In this document: positions 34,401 through 45,952 of the stretch, piece by piece
Numbering within the stretch: the stretch's first letter is position 1
Layout: each line of letters opens with the position of its first letter
Assembly: GCA_026027325.1 (NCBI GenBank)
Contig: JAMSLZ010000006.1
Coordinates: forward strand, 1,674,001-1,738,000
Source: Actinomucor elegans
Taxonomy: Eukaryota; Mucoromycota; Mucoromycetes; Mucorales; Mucoraceae
Direction: 5' to 3'
DNA: 64,000 bases
Notes under the pieces: model-generated
Seen by the model: only the letters and a program-made list of their open reading frames with translations
Databases searched by the model: none
What the model was told of the DNA's origin: nothing
Position numbers and translations under genes: made by a program

Positions 34401-36449
34401 ATGGTTATTAACGCATTCACTCTTCAAAGGAAGTATCCTAACTTCCAAGTGAATGATATCAACGCTTTAATTGACACATTTCAGTGAGTTTTGAACCGCT
34501 TGCATTCCATGTTTTGACAGGCTTATACTCATGTTACACCTAGGCAATGCGACCTTGATGGCGACGGACTGCTTGACCAACGTGAAATCCAACAAGCTTG
34601 TAAAGAGACTGGATACAGTGACAATTACGATGAGATTCGTGCCAATCTTAAGCAAGTAGTCACCAGCGCTACTGGTAAAATTGACGTAGAGGAGTTTATC
34701 GATGTAAGTTTCCTTTCTTTGTCGATGTATGTTACCACTCACCTATCTTGTAAAAGCTCGCTAGTCGATTAAAAGAAGGTCGAAACAAAGGAGCTTTTGA
34801 TGTACATCAACAAAAGATCCGAGTGCAAGGCGCCAATAGTGACGCTACACATACTATCAATGAAGATGAACGCACTGAATTCACTCGTCATATTAATAGC
34901 GCGATGGAAATGGACCCAGACGTAGGATATCGTCTGCCTATCCCTACAAACACAATGCAATTGTTTGATGAATGTCGTGATGGGCTTATTCTGTGTAAGC
35001 TTATCAATGATGCCGTTCCAGATACGATTGATGAACGTGTACTGAACGTTAAAAAGAAGATGAATAACTTTCAGATGGTCGAAAATAATAATATCGTTAT
35101 CAATTCTGCTAAAGCCATTGGTTGTTCTGTTGTGAACATTGGTTCTGAAGATCTTATTGAGGGGAAAGAATATCTGATTTTGGGATTGATATGGCAGATC
35201 ATCAAAAGAGGTCTTTTAAACAAGATTACCATCCACCATCATCCAGAGCTGTATCGATTATTGGACGAAGGCGAAACGTTGGAAGAGTTTCTCAAGCTCC
35301 CTCCAGATGTTATCTTATTAAGATGGTTTAATTATCATCTAAAATCTGCTGGTTGGCACAGGAGGTTTGTTTAATGGTATTTTTGTACGATAGATATCTA
35401 ACTCATATTGTTATCTAGAGTCAACAACTTTAGTAAAGATGTGTGCGATGGTGAAAACTACACCATATTAATGAATCAAATCAAACCTGAAGAGTGCTCT
35501 CGAGCTCCTTTGCAAGAACACGACTTGATGAAGCGTGCTGAAATGATACTTCAGAATGCAGAATTGATTGGATGCCGCAAGTATCTTACACCAAAAGCTA
35601 TGGTCTCTGGTAATCCCAAGCTAAACTTGGCTTATGTTGCACATTTGTTCAATACATATCCTGGTCTTGAGCCCTTGACTGAAGAGGAAGCACCTGAAAT
35701 AGAGCCATTTGATGCCGAGGGTGAACGTGAAGCACGTATGTTCACTCTTTGGCTCAACAGTCTTAATGTAGAACCTGGCGTATACAATTTATTCGAAGAT
35801 CTCAAAGACGGCCTCATTCTTTTGCAAGCTTTTGATAAAATCATTCCCGGTCAAGTTCAATGGCGTATAGTCAGTAAAAAACAGCCTTTGTCTCGTTTTA
35901 AGCAACTGGAGAATTGTAACTATGCCGTAAAATTGGGACAAGAGAATAGGTTTTCCTTGGTAGGCATTCAAGGAGCCGATATCGTCGATGAGCAAAAAAC
36001 ATTGACTTTGGCTTTGGTATGGCAAATGATGCGCGAGAACATCATACGTACATTGCAATCATTGAGCGAGGGTGGTAGGCCCGTAACAGATATGGATATG
36101 GTAAAATGGGCTAATGAAACGGCACAGCGCAGTGGTAAGCAGAGCAAAATGACTTCGTTTAGAGACCCTTCCTTGTGCACCGGTGTCTTCTTTTTGGATG
36201 TGTTGAACGGTATTAAGCCTGGTATTGTAGACGCGACTCATGCAACAGCCGGTAACACTGGTAAGCCTCATGATACTACCATGCATTTTAAGAGCATTTT
36301 GTTTACTCATTACCATGTTAGCTGATGATGCTTTCAACAACGCGCGACTTGCTATATCTATTGCACGTAAACTAGGCGCTACAATCTTCCTCGTACCGGA
36401 AGACATTGTTGAAGTGAGAGCAAAGATGGTAAAGAAAATGGTTCAATAA
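34401..36449 (+). CDS. SAC6: Fimbrin (actin-bundling protein)
   Basis: Cross-links actin filaments at endocytic patches. Five exons: 34401-34483, 34544-34703, 34757-35364, 35419-36260, 36322-36449, giving 606 aa (yeast Sac6 642). An EF-hand-like segment (CDLDGDGLLDQREI) near the N-terminus precedes four calponin-homology domains forming two actin-binding modules. Typical CH strings are DGLILCKLINDAVP, ILLRWFNYHLKSAGW, LKDGLILLQAFDKIIPG and MVKWANETAQRSGK. The C-terminus has the family ending NARLAISIARKLGATIFLVPED (split across the last intron). The final donor is GTAAGC at 36261; an upstream GTAACA would shift the frame. Confidence 0.95.
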
Positions 36450-36631
36450 TAATCATATCTTATATTGACTTCCCTTGTACATAGAACTTGACATTTATTG
36501 GTAGTTTGATGGTAGTTGATCGTCAAATGAAGCGTTCTTGATATACTCTACCTTTATCTAGATGTAATATGCAACAATAAATAAACATCTTATAATAATC
36601 AAATTGAACAAGCAGTAGAAATATTTATTAA

Positions 36632-38022
36632 TTAGTATATAGAATCGGCTTTGAACTTGGTCACTAGCTTCACTTTGATAGTACCATAATCAGCTAACGT
36701 TGCATTATATTCTGTCCATTCAGGCCAAATGCCCACAACCTGTTCATTGTCTACAAACTTTTTTATCGATATTTGGCTCACATTGTGCATATAAGCAAAC
36801 GAGAAAGCGTATAGAGAACGATCCTCAACTTGGCTTGGCTCATAGTCTGGTATAGTATAATTTGGTGTTGCAAAAGACCAGTTTGTTGATTGAGACGCCA
36901 TGTCAGCAAAAGAATCAGTTTGAGTATTCTTTTGCGAAGCATCCAATATCACTATCTTGTCTTGATCCAAAGGCACACACCACGAAAACACCAGTCCTCC
37001 TTCTAACCAAGCGTCTGTCATACGAAATAGAGGGCATATCTGTTCCTTTTGACATACTTTAACTATGGATCCATACTTGGCCACTAGGAAACAATTGGTA
37101 TAAGAAATAGTTTTATCGTTTCCAATATACACTTACTGAGGCCATTGATTTCATATTCCCATGCATCAAATAGTTTTTTCTCGTTTAATATCATCTGTAA
37201 TGCCGTATCTGCTAATCCCTTATTCTTTAGTTGAACAAACTTGGAATCACTCGATGCTTGCAAGTGCCTAAATCGTGGTAATGGCGGTTTGGGTATCTTT
37301 GAGCCGGGTATAAGGAACTCTACGGGTACGGGAGCAGTTTGCGGCTTTTCCTTGTTATGGAATGGTGGTAGAGTCGTATTTTGGCGATTTACAGTTGGCA
37401 CTGGTAAAGGATCGTCATTAGAGAAGTCAGAAATGATACTCTGTACTTCATCCTTGTCTCCAGTATCTTCGATACAAAGTGGCTGGCTAAAAAAGTAGGG
37501 TTCAGAAGATGCAGATAGTTTTGTGTTTTGGTTATCGTCGTCGGAGAAATCAGATATAACACTCTCTGCTCTTTCAATGGGTTTGGTTTTGTGTATATCA
37601 ACAGTGTCAAATAAGAAAGGCATGGATATTTGCGAATCTTCGACGTCTGAATGCACTGGAGACCAGGTGATATCTTGACTGTTTTCCAAACGGTCAAAGG
37701 ATGCATCTTGGAAAGCTGGCCGATCGGCTTCCTCTTGTGTTGCTGGCAAGCTGGTTTGTATTGGGCTGTAAATCGAAATAGAATCATGCTGAAGAGATCC
37801 ACTTTCATGTTCAAGTTTCAAAGGCTTTCTCGGTTTACTTTCGTTAAATTCATTATCTGATTCAATGGTGCTTTCACTCTAAACGAACAAGTTAATTTGC
37901 GATTCGTATACATTGCCATGCTGGCTGGTTACTTTGTAAAAACTAAAATTAGAGGAGCTCTGTGTTGAAGCTATGATGGGTGGCCTTGGCCTTTTATTTT
38001 TCTTTGGGCTAGATGAATCCAT
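36632..38022 (-). CDS. Hypothetical protein with duplicated SIM-like motifs
   Basis: Not recognised. Three exons: 38022-37933, 37878-37137, 37083-36632, giving 427 aa with introns of 54 and 53 nt. It starts MDSSSPKKNKRPRPP, a basic nuclear-localisation-like tail. The N-terminal half is acidic and disordered and contains two near-identical blocks, SVISDFSDDD (about 136-145) and SIISDFSNDD (about 177-186). From about residue 255 it is folded-looking, with FDAWEYEINGL, YGSIVKVCQKEQICPLF, DAWLEGGLVFSWCVP and EWTEYNATLADYGTIKVKL. The C-terminal part resembles a conserved domain but I cannot name it. A nuclear, SUMO-linked role would fit the motifs. It ends 182 bp from the convergent fimbrin stop. 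Confidence 0.8.
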
Positions 38023-38246
38023 AAAGAGGTTTAGGTTGTCAATATAATAGACGCATTTATGTAAAAGAAAAAGACGCGATACCCGAACGGTGTTTATAAT
38101 TAGTTCGTGTTTTTACGCGTAATCCATATACCTCCAATTGGAGAGCAAGATAATATAAAATTACGAATCAAATAATTATGACATCAAGAATAGCTGACTG
38201 TGAGATAGATAGACGACTTTAAGAGAGACTAAAATGTGTAGGTATA

Positions 38247-39299
38247 TCAATCATCATCACTGAAGTATCTATCATGTATATCTTGTTCTTGCTGCTGAAG
38301 ATTGTCATATTCCTGGGAGTTAACCAGTTAGTAATGATAAAATTTATATCAAGCTTTTATATTCTTACTTCATTATAATCCACCTGGCTATAATCAAAAT
38401 CCTAAAGCAAACATGTTTAATATCTAATACTATACATATTCTCAATCAATCGCACATACATCTTCTCCAGCTAAAAACTTTTCTTCCAACAGACGAATCA
38501 ATTCTTGTCGTTGTTCCTCTCTAAAATCCATTAATGCTTCTATATCCTGATCTGATTCTATTGCTTCGTCTGTTTCTTCGCCAGGTTCTTCCATATCAGC
38601 ATCTTTATTTTTTTTCTTTGTCATAACGGCAGGTGTGGATCTTTCATCAATATCTTGATCGCTTTCATCTTCATCCTCTTCATCCTCTTCATCCTCTTCC
38701 TCCTCTTCAAACTGTTCTTCCTCTATTATCTTCTGTTCTTGCAAATGATCTTGAACAAACTTTCGATCCATATTACTCAAAATTCGATTAACGAGTGTCA
38801 TGTCGTTTTCAAAAGGCTTCGATTTCTCTTTTGCTGGTACATGTCGACCTACAAACTGGTCGTATAACACAGGCTCTCTCAATTGAATCGATTCATCCGA
38901 GAAATAGTCAGAAAGCCGAAGTTCACGCTGAAGATACTCGTAACGTCTATTCTGCGCCAACTGATGCATGGCAGATTTTCGAGGTGGAACTCTGTCTTGT
39001 CGAATATGAAGTGCGGTCATATCAAGATCCTCAGGCTCTTGATAGAGCAATGAATCAAGATAAAAATCTACTTCGTAATTGTCCTTGATAACTTGGAATA
39101 ATCGCAATGTATTTTGAGAAAGATGGCGACCCCATTTACTGAGAAACAGCGAAGGATCGCTGTGCAAAGTGGAATGCATTTGCTTCAATTTCTCTTCTTG
39201 ATTAAGCTCGACTTCTCCATATCGTAGTGTTTTAAAAGGTATATTATTAATGTTTTTCTCGACAAAGGACATTACATTTTGTTCAGTCTGTTCGTCCAT
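38247..39299 (-). CDS. CCDC97 (DUF2052) homologue
   Basis: Three exons: 39299-38460, 38401-38369, 38312-38247, giving 312 aa. Splicing adds a short conserved end (DFDYSQVDYNEEYDNL... RYFSDDD) to the long first exon. The N-terminal motif HSDPSLFLSKWGRHLS and the hallmark DYFSDESIQLREPVLYDQFV match CCDC97. A long acidic Glu/Asp tract follows, then the helix MDFREEQRQELIRLLEEKF. Human CCDC97 associates with the SF3B part of the U2 snRNP; a spliceosomal role here is inferred from that. The GA-rich tandem codons at 38667-38705 encode the acidic run. Confidence 0.85.
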
Positions 39300-40058
39300 T
39301 ATTAAAAGCACAAAAGGTTTGGCTATTGTAAGAAAAGAAATTTATCTATGAAACGCTCATGCATGGCTCAGTTAATTCGTTATTCTTATGAAAAGCAAAT
39401 GATTCATTTCATTGGCTGTCTGCTCATGAACACTTCAAAAAAAAAAAATTCCACCATTTACGTCATTCTTTAGATCCAAATAGAAGGCAATTTGGCATCG
39501 TGTAGTACTTTCAAGCTATTTATAATTATGCAAAGATTAAATCCTTAACATCGATCTAATTCCATTCCACAGTCGAATTCTACTAATCTCTGCCAAGAGC
39601 TCGATCCTTGATTGTGGATCGTTAGCTGTTGTAGTAATGGAAAACTAAACGTTGCCCTTTGTAGGTGCATCCTTTGGAATTGTGATGTAATTGTTAGTAC
39701 TGTCGCTTCCAATTGGCAATGTTGTCGATTATGAATGTTAAATATGCTCGTTATTTTTTATGACTCTGATGAAAATCAACAATATAATAATTATTTAATA
39801 AATACGGATCTACAACTAGGCTAAAAGGTTAAACAGGCATCAGTATTCCTAACTGGGGCTCATCAATTGTATTTTGTTTTGATTGATTTATAAAATGTAC
39901 AATAAATCGGTATTATCTAGAGAGATCTCGGCTGAGCTCGGTCCCGATGTTGCATTTGATCAGCATTCTTTAACTCATTATGAGCCGCTATGCAATAGTC
40001 GCAACACCAATGAGTGGGTTTTTCCCTCCTCCATAGGCAGATTTTTTCAGTTCTCAAT
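39300..40058. other. Intergenic, upstream of inverted repeat
   Basis: AT-rich. A 70-codon frame at 39883-40095 (SREISAELGPDVAFDQHSLT, then CNSRNTNEWVFPSS) runs into the left arm of the inverted repeat and looks partly protein-like, perhaps a fragment of the gene from which the arms derive. Confidence 0.35.
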
Positions 40059-40283
40059 GATCGCACTACACGGGATGGCATTTTATTTCAAGTAGGAGAC
40101 AAGTGTATTTCTACTGATTTAATTAGGTTCACTGGCGGCATCATCTATCAAGAAACAGCATGATATTGAAAAAAAATTATATGGAAAGATGCTATTGATG
40201 ATGCCGCCAGTGAACCTAATTAAATCAGTAGAAATACACTTGTCTCCTACTTGAAATAAAATGCCATCCCGTGTAGTGCGATC
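40059..40283. repeat. Perfect 87-bp inverted repeat, 51-bp spacer
   Basis: Left arm 40059-40145 and right arm 40197-40283 are exact reverse complements over 87 bp, separated by a 51-bp non-repeated spacer. Both arms have an open reading in which the same peptide appears (DRTTRDGILFQVGDKCISTD and RFTGGII), on the plus strand for the left arm and on the minus strand for the right arm. Homology stops abruptly at both outer and inner ends, and no target-site duplication is visible. Transcription would give a long hairpin RNA. Confidence 0.95.
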
Positions 40284-41681
40284 TGTTATGAAGTGTTCCC
40301 TTTCCAACAAACTGATTCAACTATTCTTAGCAAATAATGACATGGTTGATCTAGTGCTATGATGATTGTGTATACAGTTGCTATTCTCTTCAATATATTA
40401 CAAACCAAAGAGCTATTCGGGGAACCTTTGAGATCAATAAAGTGTCTTTACAAGTCATCATGATGTATAACTAAATCCCACACATTCCTATATCCAAATT
40501 CTTATGATTTATGTTTTATGGTCGAGGTAATTAAAAGGGCTTCTTGTATGGAATGAACCAAACCTTGGAAAATCCCGTCCTTTGGAGTTTCATGCCCTGC
40601 CTCTCGATTTAAAAACCCGCCCATTGCTATAGCAACTACTGTATTTATTAAAGCTCTTGATTAGTTAACATTCAATATTATACTTGTCAATCATCAATTG
40701 TATTTCAAATCACACCATCGATATGACCAATGTGCTTTTAATACCCATGGCATATAGTATAATAATTGAATTTCTAATAATGAACACTTTATAGGGTACT
40801 TGGATTTTATTAACCTTTGGAAAATCGCAGTGCTTTTATGGTTCAAGATTGTTTTTAAAAATGAGCTTATTTGGAGAATCTTTATCAACTCCATTTTTAA
40901 CCTTTACGAATTAAATATAGACAGCTGTATATCTAGGCGCTCGATCTTGTCAAAAGAATAATCCCATGCTGAGAATCTATATCGTTTTTATTGAGATGTA
41001 GTGTAATTGCAGACGTATTATAGAGATGAGCAAGACTATCTAGATTATGCAAAATCACTATAAGCGTTACGCCATATTCTTTATCTAGTGATATCATGCT
41101 AAAAATATCACTAAATAGTGAGCCGAAACTTGTTGGTCATAATGGCAGTTATCTGATAAATTAGAATAGAAGTCTATAGTTATATATATCCCTAAGAAAA
41201 CAACAATATTATCAGGGTATTTTTTTTTTCGTAAGAATCTGCATTACATAGGCTGATGCTTTAAAGACAAAAGTGTACATATCGTTTGCATTGGTATTGC
41301 TTATTCGAATACAAAGCAACTAAAAGAAGCATATACCAACCACTGTATTCAAACAAATCACCTTGTTTTCTCAAATATAGTAGTGTTCTATCTCACGGTT
41401 CTTTTTGGTCAGATTACAAACAAACGTGATGATCAAAGAAAAAGGGCAAGTGATACATGAATAGTAAATCGGGCCATTTTTGAGGCATAAGTATCCATCA
41501 AATATTCGATTCAACTGTACAGTTTACAAGAGTATTAAGTGAATGTATTCATAGGAAAGGTGTGTATAATGGGTGTATAAGAAACACATTGTAATATAGG
41601 AGGGAACAGGGGACGGGCTAAGCTAAAGGAGATATTAAAGGTAATTTTGTAAAGAATGGTACAGATTTTTTTTTTTTTTCG
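40284..41681. other. Intergenic, no gene seen
   Basis: About 1.4 kb, AT-rich. The right-arm reading frame extends a few codons outward (LEREHFIT) before ending. A C-rich strand-skewed patch near 40570-40625 has no other features. Confidence 0.4.
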
Positions 41682-42845
41682 TTAAGCAGCTACGGTTGTA
41701 CTGGCCCAGCCATCATAAAACCCACTATCGACTTCTCTTGACGGTTTGTCTTCTATGGATGATTCATCCTCTTCTGTCACTATCAAGTCCTCATCTTCAA
41801 ATGGGTTTTCATAAGCTGGTTTCGCCATTTCTTTGTTTTGATCCACCATGCGCTTGAGTCTGTGGCGTAACGATCTATCTTCTTCCAGCTCAATATGAGG
41901 TTCAAATGCACCTTGTAATCCAGCGCGCATGCTATGAAATACGTACATGGCATCTTTCTCTGCATGACCCAGCTTTGATTCGCTTTCCAAACATTGCTCG
42001 ATCACCAATCTGGCCTGTTCTACCATACGGTCATTTTTCTGAACATCATCCAAACTAGAAGATGAGGGCAAGATAGCGCCTGCCACACTACCTCCGTTTC
42101 TTTTTTCTGCTTCAAATGCATCTTCCAACAAGGTCTTTCGGCGGCGACGTCGGCGGTGTTCTAGAGCATATCTTACAGCAAAGTGAGCTTCCATGCCACC
42201 TCTACGTTGTAATTCTTTGCCATCACCTTGACGGGCCAAGTCTGCTTCCATCTTGTTTAAAAACTGAGCTCGTGTTTGTGAATCGGCAGGTAACACAAAC
42301 AGGATGTAATTGAGTGTATAGAGTCGATGAGTAACGATGCGCCAGAAACTGTCAACGGTTATCGGTAATTTTGAGGTATTATCAAGTGATGAACGGAGTA
42401 ATGGAGGTGATGATGAAGAAGATGACGTATGAGTGATGGGTGTAGAATAGGATGGACTAGGCATTGCTGGCGGTAAGTCACGTAACGTACCATAGCTAGA
42501 GCTAGGTCGAATTGGGTTAATTACTCCATCTAACGTCTGTTTGAGACGGGCGGCCATAAAAAGTGCACGATGTTGGCAGCGCTTGTCATTAAAAAAGAAA
42601 CAATCGAATATATCTCCAAATTGTGTACTTTGTGCTTCTTTGGAAATCACTTTGAGTGTTTCTGTAAAGCTTGTCATGGGTGCACTGCTATTTGTAAAGA
42701 TGTTCTGAACAGTTGGCTCAGGGGTGTTGTAGAAGTTGGGCTCTGAATTTCTTTCTTGTTTGGTTGGCGTGGTTTCTTTTTTTTTGTTATTGAACGAGAG
42801 CTTTACAGATCTCATACGGTTGATTTTAGAAGAGAACGTAGGCAT
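41682..42845 (-). CDS. Hypothetical protein, single exon
   Basis: Uninterrupted 387-aa gene, not recognised. The basic N-terminus (MPTFSSKINRMRSVKLSFNN, KKK) is followed by a folded-looking stretch (FTETLKVISKEAQSTQFGDI, FDCFFFNDKRCQHRALFMAA) and a Ser/Pro/Thr linker. A second conserved-looking block contains ITVDSFWRIVTHRLYTLNYI and LFVLPADSQTRAQFLNKME, then the basic run HRRRRRRKT. The C-terminus is acidic (NPFEDEDLIVTEEDESS) and contains an NPF motif. No TM segment or catalytic motif was seen. An ACGCGG lies about 140 bp upstream. Confidence 0.75.
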   Translation of the reverse strand: MPTFSSKINRMRSVKLSFNNKKKETTPTKQERNSEPNFYNTPEPTVQNIFTNSSAPMTSFTETLKVISKEAQSTQFGDIFDCFFFNDKRCQHRALFMAARLKQTLDGVINPIRPSSSYGTLRDLPPAMPSPSYSTPITHTSSSSSSPPLLRSSLDNTSKLPITVDSFWRIVTHRLYTLNYILFVLPADSQTRAQFLNKMEADLARQGDGKELQRRGGMEAHFAVRYALEHRRRRRRKTLLEDAFEAEKRNGGSVAGAILPSSSSLDDVQKNDRMVEQARLVIEQCLESESKLGHAEKDAMYVFHSMRAGLQGAFEPHIELEEDRSLRHRLKRMVDQNKEMAKPAYENPFEDEDLIVTEEDESSIEDKPSREVDSGFYDGWASTTVAA

Positions 42846-43447
42846 CTATCAAGAGAGTCTATTAGGTGAAAAAAAAAGAAAAAAAAAGAAGAAATGAAGA
42901 AAGAGAGAGAGATAAAGAAAAGAGAGAAAATAGAAACAGAGTTTATATTTGCTTCATCCCGTAACAAAAAAAAAAAAAAAAAAGACGCGGTTCTTGAATA
43001 AATCAACCGCGGTCAACTTGCAGTCTAGACACATCTAGTTAACAGTTGAATCTGTTTGTTTCTTTTAATATTAGTTCTAGTGGCTAATATATGTGTATAT
43101 CCTTCATTTTGCTGCACAATAACCCCCAAAGGCTTAGTTTCAACCGAATTTTGGGAAGATTATTTAGGATGAATTGAACTAGAATTAAGACGCGGTTGGA
43201 GCCAATACAAGTCTGATTGAAGTAGAGTAATGTCTTATTCAGAAACCGTATGATGGAAGCCTGCCAAATAAAGACAGCGAGCAAAAGATCAGACACGTTC
43301 CTTGTGTATCACTCCTTTTGCTATTAATAACCGAAATTTTGAGTTTTCATCATTAAAATACCTTCTTTTTTTATATTTATTATAAGAGGCTAATTAAAAG
43401 GGAAGCTAACAAGTAATACTATTTACAATGATCATTATTATACATTT
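42846..43447. other. Intergenic, no gene seen
   Basis: 602 bp between two minus-strand genes. Next to the 387-aa gene it is purine-rich (GA and A tracts) with an ACGCGG at 42985-42990; the rest is AT-rich. Confidence 0.5.
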
Positions 43448-45952
43448 TCAGGGCCCACCTAGTCTTTTCTTGCTCATTTCTTCTTCTGCTCTTAATGTAC
43501 GTTGTTGAAGCCAAGTAGCAAAATTGCCACATTTTAAGAACTGAGCATATAATTCCTTGGTTGGGTCTGTAGTGGAAGTACGTGTCTTGAAAGTGGACTT
43601 GAATGGTAACTGTGGTCCATGTTCCTTGAGTGACTTCATAAACTGGTCAGTCTGGAAGGGTCTTAACCTAGGAGCATCTCCACTGGCGGTTCTTTAATAT
43701 AATATAGAGATAAGTATAGGCCAACATGTTGCAAATCATACATTTACATATTCACTGGTATCAGCGTGCTAAAATATCTGTTCAATGGCACAAGAAACTT
43801 TTCAGTCAAATCCACAAAATGTCTTCTTAGTATATTATTCAGCACCCAATCTATTAAAAGATTTAGTACAATGAAATCGAGTTACATTTTGTGTGTGTGT
43901 TAGTTTTACCAGGCGGATAGCCTCTGACAGATGCTTCGGTCAGCATTTTGACCAACTCTCGATCTCTTGATATCACAGACTTTCGTTTCGACGTTACACC
44001 CTATTTTTTTTTTTTTTTTTTGGTTAGTCATGGTTTAATACAATGCACACATTTCTTTACCTGCACAAAGTTGAACAAGACGTTGGACTTATTACCGAGA
44101 CCAGGTTTGGATTTGCCAGAATGAATATGCTGTTTATGAGTTGGAATAAGAGTACCATCTGGTTTCCTTAACTGCTGTCTACCCACTCGAACAATGTTGG
44201 GCCAATGTTGAACAGCTGTGTTGAAAAAAGGGTTGGTAACGCCTAGCACCAGACTAGACAAAGGCTATGTTGGAAATGAGTTTGAGTCACTGAACATGGC
44301 GTGAGTCTGTTTGATTTTTTTTTCTTTACCTTATTTTTAGTTACAAAACTCTTGAAATCAGAATCTTGTATAGTAAAATAAGGTCGATAATCGCCACAGT
44401 AAGGTATCTTCAATGTCGTGAGCAAGTCATTGGCTGTTTCAGCTTACAAAAAGAACTTACAGGATTGATGATATCCACCAAAGAAACAACAGCTTCACTG
44501 CATACACCTGGATCTGGTGCTATCACTACAATAGGTTCTGCCAGTAACATAAGCTCCCAAAGAAGCCACAAGTCCTTCAAGATGTCTCTAAAGTGATGGT
44601 ATAGCCCTCCAACAGGCAATGAAGCCATGATCTATAAGAGATATAAGAATCCGTACAGGGGTTGCTATCTTCAAATTACACTTGCCTGTATATCGGGTTT
44701 CAATTTATTCATATCAAAAGGCGTAGTTTCCAGTAACTGAGGCTTAAAAGGTGTAGGCAGTTCTACTTGCAGCAATCGACCGAGAAATGGAAGGTCAAGC
44801 GCTTTACCCTCTTCTGGCGATACCCTATAGCAAAGCATGCTTAGTTCAAACCGATAGACATGCTTCTTGTATAGCTATTACCATTGTGCAATGTTCATAC
44901 AAGCTGCTTCCAACATTGGCTGTCCTGTTTCGAAATAAGCAGGGCCCAAGATCGAAACAACCCTCGAAAATAACCCAACAAAAGGGTGCTGAGACAATAG
45001 GACCAATGATTTCTATTCAAATCGTATCAATATCTATATATGCAACTAGAAAACAACGTGGTACTACCTGGAAATAACCTCGTCGAATGCGCGAATCTTT
45101 CTTTTGTCTGAAAAACACATAACCATAAAGGAATCCAGCGTCTGCTGTAGGGCCTAAAATGGACAATTGAATACATACGACCCGTTATAATGATCCAGTA
45201 GTTTACCTGATGCAGCAAATTTAGATGTACTAGCTCTAACACGTATATTAAATATCTGATCTCCCACTTCAAACACGTTGGAATCTGGAAATGCAGTAAA
45301 ACAGCTAGTAATGGATCGGTAAATGACGTGAGATTAGCTAAGATCAAGATTTTTCTTTTTACATGTTTTTCTGTTCTATAGGTGTTAGATCCATTGGAGG
45401 ATAGGCATAATCCAAAGCTAAAATAGGAGCAAAATATCCCAAGGGTGAATAAAAAAAAGGGGATCCAAGACCAAACGCAGCATATTTACCTTGTCCAATT
45501 TCCAGATCAAAATTTACTATACAAAAGCCTACAATCCACTTCCGAAAATTGGCTAAATCCACTGGATCCAACGTCAAATATTTATCGATTGATCCATTCT
45601 CGGTGATATCTAAACCAGTAGCGGGTTCTGGTGATGCTGAAAATGGTGGAGTTGGTGTACGAGGCATGATATGTGAATCGTCTTTGGCCAGCAAGTTGGG
45701 GTGAGAGGCCGAGATTCCTAAACGGTGGTTTGTTTGCAGAACAGACGTCGAGAATTGCTTTCGAAGTGGGTAATCAAATACAGAATCGCTCATGTCTGCT
45801 TCCAAAAAGGGCTTGCTGTGGTTGAGTGAATCAGATGAAGGTGATCCTCGGTCATCGTAAAAGACAGCATGACTCATACTTCTCGGACTTTCTGCAAAAC
45901 CGAGATTTCGAAATGCTGAATTCACTTTGGGTATCGATATTTCACCTTCCAT
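43448..45952 (-). CDS. DENND6-type DENN-domain protein
   Basis: DENN proteins are Rab guanine-nucleotide exchange factors; DENND6 acts on Rab14 in endosome recycling. Twelve exons: 45952-45490, 45417-45363, 45304-45207, 45153-45068, 45012-44882, 44824-44686, 44631-44461, 44407-44330, 44264-44061, 44000-43910, 43850-43748, 43691-43448, summing to 621 codons (620 aa; human about 608). After a disordered 130-residue N-tail come WIVGFCIVNFDLEIGQ, FTAFPDSNVFEVGDQIFNI, GFLYGYVFFRQKKD, GYFQKSLVLLSQHPFVGLF and WLLWELMLLAEPIVVIAPDP, a clear uDENN-cDENN order. The intron 44632-44685 begins GC (CAG/GCAAGT), a GC-AG intron. The protein ends EEEMSKKRLGGP. Confidence 0.92.

Noticed and set aside
36252..36260. 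GTAACA at 36252 as the last fimbrin donor
   Set aside because: It breaks the reading frame; GTAAGC at 36261 restores the conserved C-terminus.
36059..36406. 115-codon minus frame
   Set aside because: Shadow of the fimbrin CH domains.
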